From the NCBI GenBank assembly GCA_035771175.1, contig CM069596.1, positions 10,497,001 to 10,561,000 on the forward strand: a DNA stretch of 64,000 bases, written 5' to 3'. Within the stretch, counting starts at the first letter, position 1. Each line of letters starts with the position of its first letter. Origin of the DNA: Paratinospora sagittata (taxonomy: Eukaryota > Streptophyta > Magnoliopsida > Ranunculales > Menispermaceae). This document shows, in pieces, positions 37,801-42,899 of this stretch. Under the pieces are notes generated by a model. That model had not been told where the DNA came from. It did no database searches and worked only from the letters and a program-made list of their open reading frames with translations. Position numbers and translations under genes: made by a program.

Positions 37801-40800
37801 GCGTCTTTACAGAATAAGAGTCGTAGAATAGGAGCACCATGAACACTCACCTCTCGGCTAGAAGTAGTAGGGAAACAGGATAGACATCAATGAAATAGGA
37901 ACAAGAACTAGGCGTCTTTTAGACAATGATGTGCAAACAATGGGTTTCTATCAGTTTTTTCAAACACCACTCAAATTTCTTCTTCACAACAGCAATGGAA
38001 GTGGAGTAGTATAAATAGAGAAAATTACCCAGGGCTAAATATACCTTCATGAACGATGGACCTAGAAGTGGCATTGTGCCCTTGTGGATGCTACACAACC
38101 TGACTAAAGCTAGAAGATTGAAAGGAAGAGGAATTACTTTAAGTTTAAGCATTCGTCAAAGGGAAACATTCAGTCACACATATGGAAACCCTAATTAATT
38201 CTAGAGGGTGTTTCCTAAAGTTATTGAGGTTGGATGAAAGTGAAAATCAATAATTATGCTCAAAGAAGTTGATTAGACTAATGGGATGATAAAAAAATTG
38301 ATATAAAATAAGCCTTCACAAGATGATTTCGCAAACCAAAAAGGCCTTTTCCAAAAGTTACAAGTAAGATGACAATGATCTTGAACAGAGAAGGAGCAAC
38401 TTTGTCGTCAAGTCACAAGACTCCAATGGATGGACTATAATTGAAGGTAGTTGCTGAAAATAAGAAAGAAGAAAGAGAAGAAAGAGAAGACAGAAGAAAG
38501 AAAAGACGGAAGAAGGGAAGAGAGAAAGAAGACGGGAGAAAAAGAAAGAAAGGAAGAAGAAGAACAGTTTGTAGCGAAGGAAGAAACAGCACGAATTCGA
38601 GCTTCAACGGGAAAAAAAAAAAAGAAAGGAAGAAGAAGAACAGTTTGTCGCGAAGGAAGAAACAGCACGAATTCGAGCTTCAACGGGAAAAAGAAAGAAA
38701 GAAAGGAGAAGGCGCAGTAGCAGCAGCAAGGAACAACGGCAGTGAGTGAAGATGACGATGAATAGTGAGAGATCAAAGAGAGGATAAGGATCGCGATTAG
38801 CAGGCGATCCAGTTGATCGCGATTAGCAGGCGATCCAGTTGATCGCGATTTGCAGGCGATCCAGTTGCAGAGTGTTGCAGAGAGGATTCTTCAAACTGCA
38901 CGAACTAGTGATCGAGTTGCAGATGAAGAAAAAAATGAAGACGAAGAAGATCAGCGATCAACGATGGACTTGGATCAACGATGAAGACAATGAACAGTAA
39001 CACAGTTGAGTTCAGAGGCGATGAAAAAAAAAATTGCAGACGATCTCGATTTGATGAAAGCAGTTGCAGACAGTGAGTGGCGGTAGTGGACAATGGCGAT
39101 AGTGGCGGTGTTGCAACAGCAATGAGGGCTGCGATGAATAGAGCTGGTGGCGAGTTGCAGCAACAGCGGTTGCGATGAAGACGAGGAAGAAGAGTCCGAT
39201 GAAGACGAAGACTGGTACGAGAAACCGGTAACGGCATCGAATCTCCAATCTCTAATCTGGTACGAGAAACCGGTGTGTTTTTCGGCAGTTCTGTCGATCG
39301 ATCTTCAATCGGCGTCGAACCTCCAATCTGTAACAGAAGACGATGAAGACGATGAAGGTGATAAACAGTAACAGAGGCGTTGAAGACGATGAAGACGATG
39401 AACTTTAAATGGCTGGATCACGATTTGCAGAAGACAAATCGATCCAGTTGCAGTGGCTACAAATGACGACGGCGACGTGGTTTTCACACTTGCGATGAAG
39501 GCAGTGATGAATGTTCCGGCAGTGACGGCAATGAAGGCCACTCAAGAGGATTTTGGCGATAAAGGCCGACAACAATAATTTCGACGATGAAAGTCGAAAC
39601 AGATTTCCTAGTAATAAAAACCTAGGTCTCTGATACCATGTTGAGAAAATAAAATAATGAACGACACAAGATGTAACGTGGTTCGGCTCTAAGGCCTACA
39701 TCCACGGGAGAATAGAAAGGATATTTATTCTTGTGTAATGTCTTAATGGAGGGACTCCATATATATAGACATACAGGGCTATGTACTTATAGCTACATTT
39801 ACAATTTTAGTAACTGCTATATTCCTTAAAGGAATAAATTCTTAAGGAAATAATTCTGTACAGGAAACAAATCTATATAGGAAATAAATTTATATAGGAA
39901 ACAAATCTCAACAAGAAGGTGTGCAACAGCGTCGACGAATCAGTCGCACGAATCAGAGCGACGATGGTGAGATGCGAACCAGTAACACGAATCAGAGCGA
40001 CGATGGTGAGATGGTGTGCAACAACGTCAACAAAAGACAGAGGGTTCTGACCGATGTAAGTCGGACACAGTGATGGCGATGAAAACCAACCACAAAGATT
40101 CGGCAATGAAGGTCGGCATAGAAGATTTCGGCAATGAAAGCCGAAAAACGTATTCCCAGTTGTATGAGTCTAAAGCTCTAATACCATGTTGTAAAAATAA
40201 AATAATGAAAGACACAAAGATGTAACGTGGTTCGGCTCTAAGGCCAACGTCCACGGGAGAAGAGAGGGAATATTTTCTTATTCTTGATGATGTCTTAATG
40301 GAAGGACACCATATATATATAGACATACAGGGCTATGCACACATATAGCTATAATTACAATTTTAGTAACTCCTAAATAAAACAACTACTAAAATTATCA
40401 TTTTTCCTTAAAGGAAATAAATCCCACAGATTTTGCTCTTCTCCACAACAATACATTCTCTTATATGGAAGGAGAAGTAATGTCAAAGCTACTATAAATA
40501 TCCTTCCAAGTTGGATATCAGGGTTGAAACTTGAAAGTGAACATGGCTAAAGAAAAATGGTGGGCGTTAATATAATTTAAGATGAATGAGATTTGTTGAT
40601 AGAGTCGGTTGTTTGGTAATTTGGTTACATGGACCATGAATACTTGGATCTTCCATTTTGGGAAAACTCCAAAGGATAGACTTTTGGGATCTCAACAATG
40701 CTAAAATTTCTAAAAGGTTAGAAGGATGGAAAAGAGGATTTCTATCAAGGGTGGTAGATCATTGATCCACTCAATGTTGAGCACAATACCGATGTATTTT

Positions 40801-42764
40801 CTTATTCTCTTTTGTGTGCCAAATTGGGTTGCAATAGAGATAGAAAGAAGGACCATAGCTTTCTTTTAGGCAAGTTTGGAAGGGGGTGTAACCTCATGTG
40901 ATTAGTTGGAAGGTTGTGCAACAACTAGTTGAGAAAGGAGGCTTGGCAATTGGAAATATTATCAACAGACATAAGGCTTTAGTAGTAAATAGTTGTGGAG
41001 ATTCTTGCAAAAGCATGGATCATCAATTCATCATGAGCTACAACAATTGCAAGAAAACATGATCTCCTGGAAGGGAACCCCCTCAAGTTGGATTTTTGGA
41101 ACCTTGTTCTTTCCAAAATAAACAAGAGACTTGAGGATTGGAATAGAGGTCTCTACCTCAAGGGGGAAGGTTAGCCTTAAACCAATCAGTGTTGAACGTC
41201 ATACACACATACTTTCTATCGATGTTCAAAGTCATCAAACCTAGCATGGAATGCATAATAATGGATGGGATGCAAGCATTTCCTCTAGAACCACACAAGA
41301 CAGACCCGTGAAAATTTACTTCATCAACCAACCAAGCGTTATCGAACCTCTTAGCCCTCAAAGTAGGTGATGGGAATCTAATTGGTGTGAATGAAAAAGC
41401 CTGGCCAATCTCATCCTGCCCTTTATCGCTTTTCATTTGTCCAATACCAACCTATTGCCTCCTTTAGCACTAATATTCAATAGCCCAACACCACCATTAA
41501 CCCCAATTAGAACTTCTTCCAAGAATCTTACCCCAAAGAAGAGAAAAAAAATTGGTCAATTTCTTGATAAAAAGAAATTTGGAAACTTGCAAATTTTGCA
41601 TTGCTTTGGTCTGTTTGGCTCAATAGAAATCAAAGAATTTTTTATGACAAGGAAAGAGAAGCAACTTCAGTTTGGGATTCTTCCAAGTTTTTAGCATCTA
41701 TTTGGTTTTCAACAAGTGACTAACAAATAGTTATAGCTCATTCGATTGGCTTTGGGGTTGGGCCAATAACACAATTGGGACTTTTTATTTTTATTTTCTG
41801 CTTGGAGAACTACTAATTGTGAGCTATAATTTTCTCCTTGTTTACCCCCTTCTCTTTTTTCCCAATAATATGTCATCTCATTTCTTTTCAAAAAATAATT
41901 AAATACATAAAAGGAGTACAACCATGAACCCCCATATGATGATACGGTGATAAATGAAAATTGCATTACTAGAGGAGTTTCCCTTACTATGTTCTTTACA
42001 AAGGCCTCAATTGGAATGGGTCAACTTACCCAAAGCTCAAACAATTGACACCAATTCTTATTAGTTCAATTACTCATTGGTTTTGCCTCTGGAAAAGGTT
42101 CTAAACAGAACCAAAATTATTGTCCCTTGCTATTTTTACATGCTCAAACAATCATCCACATATAAGACAACTAAATAAACTCCATCCAACTCAGCTTAAC
42201 TAAGCTCAACAAAACCTTTTCCCAATTACAAAAGGCTCGGCCACATAAATTTACTTCCTCCACTCTGCTCTATCAAGGAACTAAGCTCACAGTTATATTA
42301 TAAGTAAGTATATCTTTCTTAATTACATGTCATGCCATTTTATGTCTTCTTCTTCTGCCTCTATCATTACAAGTCATTCTATCTGAAAAATTCAAATAGA
42401 AGAACTATTTTTGAGTTAGAAAAATCAAAATCTAAGTTTCCTTACCATAATTGGGAAAGAAGATTCATGTTTGTACTTGTTAGACGCTTCAGAAGGATCA
42501 AATACCCCACCTGCACATTACCAAAAACGAAGATTTCAGCAAACCTAACTCCAATTTACAAAATTAAACAAATAATTAAGTCAATAACAAATTCGTGTTC
42601 GTTCTCTAACCAGAGTTAACGCAATCAAGGACGTAATCAACACTTATAGAATCCACTTCTACTTCACCAGCAGCTTGAACTTGTTTGATCAAACCAGAGG
42701 AAAATATGAAATCCAGAAGCTTGCGACGGTCATCGCGAAATCGCTGTAACGGAGACCTTTCCAT
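12718..42764 (-). CDS. DUF810/MUN-domain (UNC-13/PATROL1-like) protein, 15 exons, 3' end missing
   Basis: This is a host gene read from the minus strand. Fifteen exons with AG acceptors and GT donors (one GC donor) join in phase into 711 codons without a stop. The product starts [19 protein letters not shown], has a basic N-terminal part, a Ser/Pro-rich segment (about residues 74-163), a Lys-rich stretch (about 172-225) and then helical sequence such as [21 protein letters not shown] (residues about 605-625, split here from the full exon). This order matches the plant DUF810 family, which carries Munc13-homology (MUN) domains. PATROL1, the known member, helps deliver a proton pump to the plasma membrane. 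The family is usually about 950-1150 residues, so roughly the last third is absent. No further exon was found from 12717 to 1. Family assignment is from recalled similarity; the precise paralogue is not certain. Confidence 0.85.
12811..13813 (-). other. Intron 14, left unique part
   Basis: This is AT-rich, non-coding sequence between exon 15 and the first LINE tail. A Ser/Leu-rich stretch around 13340-13680 has no sustained reading frame. Confidence 0.65.
13814..14248 (-). mobile_element. LINE 3' fragment, minus strand
   Basis: A T run at 13814-13841 is the poly(A) tail read from the other strand. The minus-strand frame at 14006-14197 holds [18 protein letters not shown], the kind of tail found at LINE C-termini. 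It is followed directly by another LINE tail at 14249. Confidence 0.75.
14249..14965 (-). mobile_element. LINE 3' part, minus strand (left of copia insertion)
   Basis: The T run at 14249-14260 marks the 3' end. Minus-strand frames show [36 protein letters not shown] and [19 protein letters not shown]. The same LINE resumes at 20249, beyond the copia element. The last 207 bp (14759-14965) are repeated at 20249-20454. Confidence 0.85.
14967..15229 (-). repeat. Copia LTR, type A (3' LTR)
   Basis: It is complete, from TGTTAAAACA to AAATCTCAACA on the plus strand, and adjoins the polypurine tract (read CCAGCTTGAGGTGGAG on the minus strand). It contains a CTATATATA-type TATA box. It matches the LTRs of the plus-strand copia at 24534-30002. 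Confidence 0.9.
15237..16129 (-). pseudogene. Copia pol: RNase H and RT C-terminal part
   Basis: The minus-strand pieces are [39 protein letters not shown], and [20 protein letters not shown] followed by [14 protein letters not shown]. The frame is broken by a 12-13-bp deletion near 15830, a stop at 15525 (shared with the other copia copy) and a 1-bp deletion near 16135. Confidence 0.9.
16126..17280 (-). pseudogene. Copia pol: reverse transcriptase and linker
   Basis: The minus-strand frames include [40 protein letters not shown] and the catalytic [13 protein letters not shown]. The linker (16615-17181) is Pro/Glu-rich. A Trp-to-stop change near 16615 and a Cys-to-stop at 17281 break it relative to the plus copy. 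Confidence 0.92.
17281..18609 (-). pseudogene. Copia pol: protease and integrase, 442-codon open frame
   Basis: The frame includes the protease-region motif [12 protein letters not shown] (Ser of the D-S-G triad is Phe here), the zinc-binding [13 protein letters not shown] with [10 protein letters not shown], and integrase core pieces [29 protein letters not shown] and [16 protein letters not shown]. The zinc-binding GHP is DYP and QNG is QNR, so activity is doubtful. It is still one of the longest open frames in the window. Upstream, an in-frame stop separates it from the ATG at about 18683. Confidence 0.92.
18610..19983 (-). other. Copia leader, CU-rich, with gag deleted
   Basis: From the primer-binding site the element RNA runs through about 1.3 kb of CU-rich sequence built of units such as TTCATCGTCTTC and GGCCTTCATCGCCGG, then a short coding stretch that opens [12 protein letters not shown] and joins the protease frame. 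Open frames of 173 and 249 codons (19465-18944 and 19898-19149) are Ser/Phe/Val-rich consequences of the base skew. No gag zinc knuckle is present. Confidence 0.75.
19996..20249 (-). repeat. Copia LTR, type A (5' LTR, outer end lost)
   Basis: It matches the 14967-15229 LTR but stops at TTTGTATAGG, missing the last 15 bp (AAACAAATCTCAACA). LINE sequence follows directly. The primer-binding site TGGTATCAGAGA (minus strand, 19984-19995) adjoins its inner end. Confidence 0.9.
20249..22860 (-). mobile_element. LINE, minus strand (right of copia insertion)
   Basis: The minus-strand frames run from the linker ([20 protein letters not shown], 22613-22888) through RT motifs ([19 protein letters not shown] near 21530; [17 protein letters not shown] near 21250) to [19 protein letters not shown] and [22 protein letters not shown] is intact, but stops and frameshifts split it. 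It is interrupted by a plus-strand LINE (21886-22444). It is the same element as 14249-14965. Confidence 0.9.
21886..22444 (+). mobile_element. 5'-truncated LINE nested in the minus LINE
   Basis: The plus-strand sequence [18 protein letters not shown] (about 21890 on) with [16 protein letters not shown] and [19 protein letters not shown] matches the 10808-11640 LINE. It ends in an A tail (22426-22444). The surrounding minus-strand RT frame resumes on each side, so it inserted into an existing LINE. I could not define its target duplication. Confidence 0.88.
23489..23647 (-). CDS. Exon 14 of the MUN-domain gene
   Basis: The acceptor is ATGTAG|AAACCC and the donor TATCAG|GTTAGG. The 53 codons read [19 protein letters not shown], then [18 protein letters not shown] and end [10 protein letters not shown]. 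It continues exon 13 directly (GEKL|KPFL). Phase is 0. Confidence 0.89.
23752..23937 (-). CDS. Exon 13 of the MUN-domain gene
   Basis: The acceptor is TTGCAG|GTTACT and the donor AAACTG|GTAAAA. The 62 codons include [19 protein letters not shown] and [14 protein letters not shown], ending LHEFYGEKL. This is the start of the conserved MHD1-like portion. It is the easiest exon to recognise as DUF810. Confidence 0.9.
24017..24112 (-). CDS. Exon 12 of the MUN-domain gene
   Basis: The acceptor is TTGCAG|CTAACC and the donor AGCAGT|GTAAGT. The 32 codons read [20 protein letters not shown] followed by [12 protein letters not shown]. The Ixx-YIEKSIRxA pattern is conserved in the family. Phase is 0. 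Confidence 0.87.
24534..24827 (+). repeat. Copia LTR, extra outer copy
   Basis: It begins TGTTGAGATTTG and repeats a 20-bp unit (TGTTGAGATTTGTTTCCTAT) at its start. It contains TGTCTATATATATG and ends TTTTTCTTA at an imprecise junction with the next LTR (the expected ACAT is missing). Confidence 0.92.
24828..25124 (+). repeat. Copia 5' LTR
   Basis: It starts GTTGAGATTTGTTTCTTAT, has the same TATATATA region as the outer copy, and ends TTCTTAAAA directly before the primer-binding site TGGTATCAGAGA (25125-25136), complementary to the 3' end of initiator-Met tRNA. Confidence 0.92.
25384..25894 (+). pseudogene. Copia gag N-terminal part, broken
   Basis: After a CU-rich leader (25137-25383) the ATG opens [19 protein letters not shown], then a TGA at 25441. 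The same frame continues [20 protein letters not shown] (the GKNYxxW gag signature) to a TGA at about 25600, then [20 protein letters not shown] (25609-25872). A frameshift in an A run at 25855-25862 precedes the long pol frame. Gag forms the virus-like particle. Confidence 0.88.
25895..28912 (+). pseudogene. Copia gag C-terminal part, protease, integrase and RT, 1005 codons open
   Basis: Residue positions are approximate. The zinc knuckle [14 protein letters not shown] is at about 83-96, the protease region [12 protein letters not shown] at about 185, the integrase zinc site [13 protein letters not shown] with CEVCELAKQ at about 330-360, and the core [18 protein letters not shown] and [12 protein letters not shown] at about 390-490. 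RT has [20 protein letters not shown] and [13 protein letters not shown] at about 950-965. Against the minus copy, a Gln codon has become His-stop (28910-28912), ending the frame before RNase H. Confidence 0.95.
28913..29650 (+). pseudogene. Copia RT C-terminal part and RNase H
   Basis: The pieces are [20 protein letters not shown], the 28982-29437 frame with [19 protein letters not shown] and the [12 protein letters not shown] helix, and [20 protein letters not shown]. Stops lie at 29435-29437 and shortly after (about 29465). RNase H removes RNA from the hybrid during replication. Confidence 0.9.
29674..29685 (+). other. Copia polypurine tract
   Basis: The sequence CTTGAGGGGGAG directly precedes the 3' LTR start (TGTTGAG at 29686). 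It is the usual plus-strand priming site. Confidence 0.85.
29686..30002 (+). repeat. Copia 3' LTR
   Basis: It runs from TGTTGAG to TCTTAACA. The 20-bp starting unit is present three times here, against two in the 5' copies, which makes it about 20 bp longer. The right side has the duplication ATTTA (30003-30007). Confidence 0.93.
30610..30690 (-). CDS. Exon 11 of the MUN-domain gene
   Basis: The acceptor is TTCCCAG|GAACCT and the donor GTCAAG|GTTAGT. The 27 codons read [20 protein letters not shown] followed by NGSGKVK. It is too short to stand out as an open frame. It lies between the twin-primed LINE intron and the copia-bearing 6.5-kb intron 11. Confidence 0.86.
31034..32754 (-). mobile_element. 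LINE with 5' inversion (twin priming) in intron 10
   Basis: The minus-strand 3' part (31034-about 31516) carries [18 protein letters not shown] and a poly(A) tail seen as the T run at 31032-31049. The adjacent piece is in the opposite orientation (plus, about 31517-32754): [19 protein letters not shown] through [19 protein letters not shown] and [16 protein letters not shown]. The inverted piece is the part of the LINE immediately upstream of the 3' part. The unit is flanked by CATGAACCTT (31024-31033 and 32755-32764). Confidence 0.9.
31517..32175 (+). repeat. 336-bp tandem duplication inside the LINE
   Basis: Two head-to-tail copies of a LINE segment, each ending GAAGCCCTTGGAAATTCATC, are offset by 335-336 bp (for example GCGAAATTGCAGGAGG at 31542 and 31878). 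The copies differ by scattered changes and small deletions. Confidence 0.9.
33141..33371 (-). CDS. Exon 10 of the MUN-domain gene
   Basis: The acceptor is AATGCAG|TTTCTT and the donor AGTCAG|GTTAGT. The 77 codons begin [19 protein letters not shown] and end [14 protein letters not shown]. The C-terminal WCDxKLxDYHxHF motif is typical of the family. The downstream intron 10 contains the twin-primed LINE. Confidence 0.88.
33921..34022 (-). CDS. Exon 9 of the MUN-domain gene
   Basis: The acceptor is CTGTTAG|GAAGCA and the donor AGACAG|GTATTT. The 34 codons read [20 protein letters not shown] followed by [14 protein letters not shown], which matches the conserved family segment around LTWxxLGIT. 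Phase is 0. Confidence 0.88.
34122..34331 (-). CDS. Exon 8 of the MUN-domain gene
   Basis: The acceptor is CTGTAG|CAATGG and the donor GTAGAG|GTATAT. The 70 codons start [20 protein letters not shown] and include the [21 protein letters not shown] segment (in two parts), then a Leu-rich helix ending DEGQLVE. Phase is 0. Confidence 0.88.
34541..34639 (-). CDS. Exon 7 of the MUN-domain gene
   Basis: The acceptor is GTACCAG|GCAAAT and the donor AATGAT|GTATGG. The 33 codons read [20 protein letters not shown] and on to MLAMIRTND. Both ends are phase 0, and the flanking introns are short (80 and 209 bp). Confidence 0.86.
34720..34887 (-). CDS. Exon 6 of the MUN-domain gene
   Basis: The acceptor is AACTAG|ATATCA and the donor GAGACAG|GTGACC. 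The 56 codons begin [19 protein letters not shown] and end YIQWKKRQ. The sequence [14 protein letters not shown] is a family hallmark just N-terminal to the MUN region. Phase is 0 at both ends. Confidence 0.88.
36044..36194 (-). CDS. Exon 5 of the MUN-domain gene, GC donor
   Basis: The acceptor is CAAATAG|GTTTCA. The exon encodes a Lys/Arg-rich run ([19 protein letters not shown]) followed by [14 protein letters not shown]. The next exon continues [11 protein letters not shown], the family-typical continuation. The only junction that keeps the frame is ATGCAG|GCAAGG, a non-canonical GC donor of the well-known AG|GCAAG type. Confidence 0.83.
36302..36368 (-). CDS. Exon 4 of the MUN-domain gene
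   Basis: The acceptor is TTGAAG|GATTAT and the donor CTCTGG|GTAATC. With the carried-over base it reads [19 protein letters not shown] then VSSG, one of the best-conserved segments of the family (a DDxLRETAYE-type helix). It was not obvious as an open frame because it is only 67 bp. It ends in phase 2. Confidence 0.87.
36447..36472 (+). repeat. C16-A10 homopolymer pair in intron 3
   Basis: A run of 16 C followed by 10 A lies within intron 3. On the gene's strand it is a T run followed by a G run. Confidence 0.95.
36524..36794 (-). CDS. Exon 3 of the MUN-domain gene
   Basis: The acceptor is TTTGCAG|ATTGAC and the donor CGAACAG|GTACTT. The 271-bp exon encodes a low-complexity acidic and Ser/Pro-rich stretch that includes [17 protein letters not shown], a motif shared with the N-terminal region of family members. 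It ends in phase 1. The intron before it (5651 bp) contains copia and LINE remains. Confidence 0.87.
36795..38445 (-). other. Intron 2, left unique part
   Basis: This is AT-rich non-coding sequence. A 77-codon minus frame (37919-38152) has no recognisable features. I see no transposon domain. Confidence 0.6.
38446..39638 (-). mobile_element. Copia leader (type A LTR element), 5' end only
   Basis: Minus-strand reading from the primer-binding site (39627-39638) gives the same CU-rich leader seen at 18700-19983, ending opposite the GGTAGTTGCTGAAAATAAG block. No pol sequence follows. Within it are a 26-bp unit repeated three times (38789-38866, GATCGCGATTAGCAGGCGAT-CCAGTT) and a 76-bp duplication around 38560-38700. 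Confidence 0.78.
39639..39913 (-). repeat. Copia LTR, type A
   Basis: It is complete, from TGTTGAGAAAAT to AAATCTCAACA on the plus strand, with an intact primer-binding site complement (TCTCTGATACCA) next to it. It matches the LTRs at 14967 and 29686 in inverse orientation. Confidence 0.9.
39914..40186 (-). mobile_element. Copia leader (type B LTR element), fragment
   Basis: The sequence is of the leader type (GATTCGGCAATGAAGGTCGG, ATTTCGGCAATGAAAGCC) and ends in a primer-binding site (40175-40186, one mismatch). It has two copies of a block around CGAATCAGAGCGACGATGGT (39955 and 39990). It is cut on its left by the type A LTR. Confidence 0.75.
40187..40450 (-). repeat. Copia LTR, type B
   Basis: The 264-bp LTR starts TGTTGT and ends CACAACA on the plus strand and is closely similar to 995-1258. 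It belongs to the leader fragment at 39914-40186. Confidence 0.9.
40560..41720 (+). mobile_element. LINE relic in intron 2, heavily decayed
   Basis: Short plus-strand pieces read [17 protein letters not shown], then [18 protein letters not shown] and near 41600 [18 protein letters not shown], in LINE order (RT C-terminal part to tail). Stops are frequent. The [11 protein letters not shown] segment is partly repeated as [17 protein letters not shown] at 41115-41165, which suggests two fragments. Confidence 0.65.
42190..42350 (+). repeat. Dispersed plant repeat, copy 2
   Basis: This is a diverged match to 6817-6960: CAAAACCTTTTCCCAATTAC, GGCTCGGCCACATAAATTTA and TATCTTTCTTAATTACATG. It lies about 100 bp downstream of exon 2 in intron 2. 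Confidence 0.55.
42446..42510 (-). CDS. Exon 2 of the MUN-domain gene
   Basis: The acceptor is TGTGCAG|GTGGGG and the donor ATTATG|GTAAGG. The 65-bp exon completes the split glycine codon and reads [18 protein letters not shown] followed by FPIM, which fits the family pattern after the DYV-type motif. It restores phase 0. Intron 1 is only 100 bp. Confidence 0.82.
42611..42764 (-). CDS. Exon 1 of the MUN-domain gene (start codon)
   Basis: The ATG is at 42764-42762 and the exon encodes 51 codons plus one base, beginning [19 protein letters not shown] and ending in [10 protein letters not shown]. The donor is CTCTG|GTTAGA. The start is chosen because it lies just downstream of a TATA-like box and a short GA-rich leader, and because family members begin with a similar basic, Arg-rich helix. 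The exon ends in phase 1. Confidence 0.88.
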
Positions 42765-42788
42765 CTTTTCTTTCCTTCTTTATCTGTG

Positions 42789-42819
42789 TCTCTCTCTCTC
42801 TCGCTCGCGCGCGAGCGAG
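42789..42819 (-). promoter_or_regulatory. GA repeat plus 20-bp perfect palindrome in the 5' leader
   Basis: On the gene's strand, a 20-bp perfect palindrome (42800-42819, core CGCTCGCGCGCGAGCG) is followed at once by a GA dinucleotide run (42789-42802). Both lie 25-55 nt upstream of the ATG, inside the probable 5' UTR. In RNA the palindrome could form a very GC-rich hairpin. GA repeats in plant leaders often mark GAGA-type sites. Confidence 0.55.
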
Positions 42820-42876
42820 CTTGGTGATGATCGCGCGCTCCTCTGGCTTTTGTTCTTCAATTAGTTTTTAACAGGG

Positions 42877-42886
42877 AGATATATAG
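42877..42886 (-). promoter_or_regulatory. TATA-like box of the MUN-domain gene
   Basis: On the minus strand the sequence reads CTATATATCT, about 115 bp upstream of the ATG. A transcription start about 30 bp downstream would leave a leader of roughly 80-90 nt. The spacing is reasonable for a plant promoter, but no transcript evidence is available. Confidence 0.5.
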
Positions 42887-42899
42887 ACATCCGCTATAT

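Noticed and set aside
37919..38152. 77-codon minus-strand frame as an MUN exon
   Set aside because: It has no matching splice sites that keep phase, and exon 2 joins exon 3 correctly without it.
38441..38749. Lys/Glu-rich plus-strand frames as a nuclear protein
   Set aside because: They are the antisense of the CU-rich copia leader with tandem repeats.
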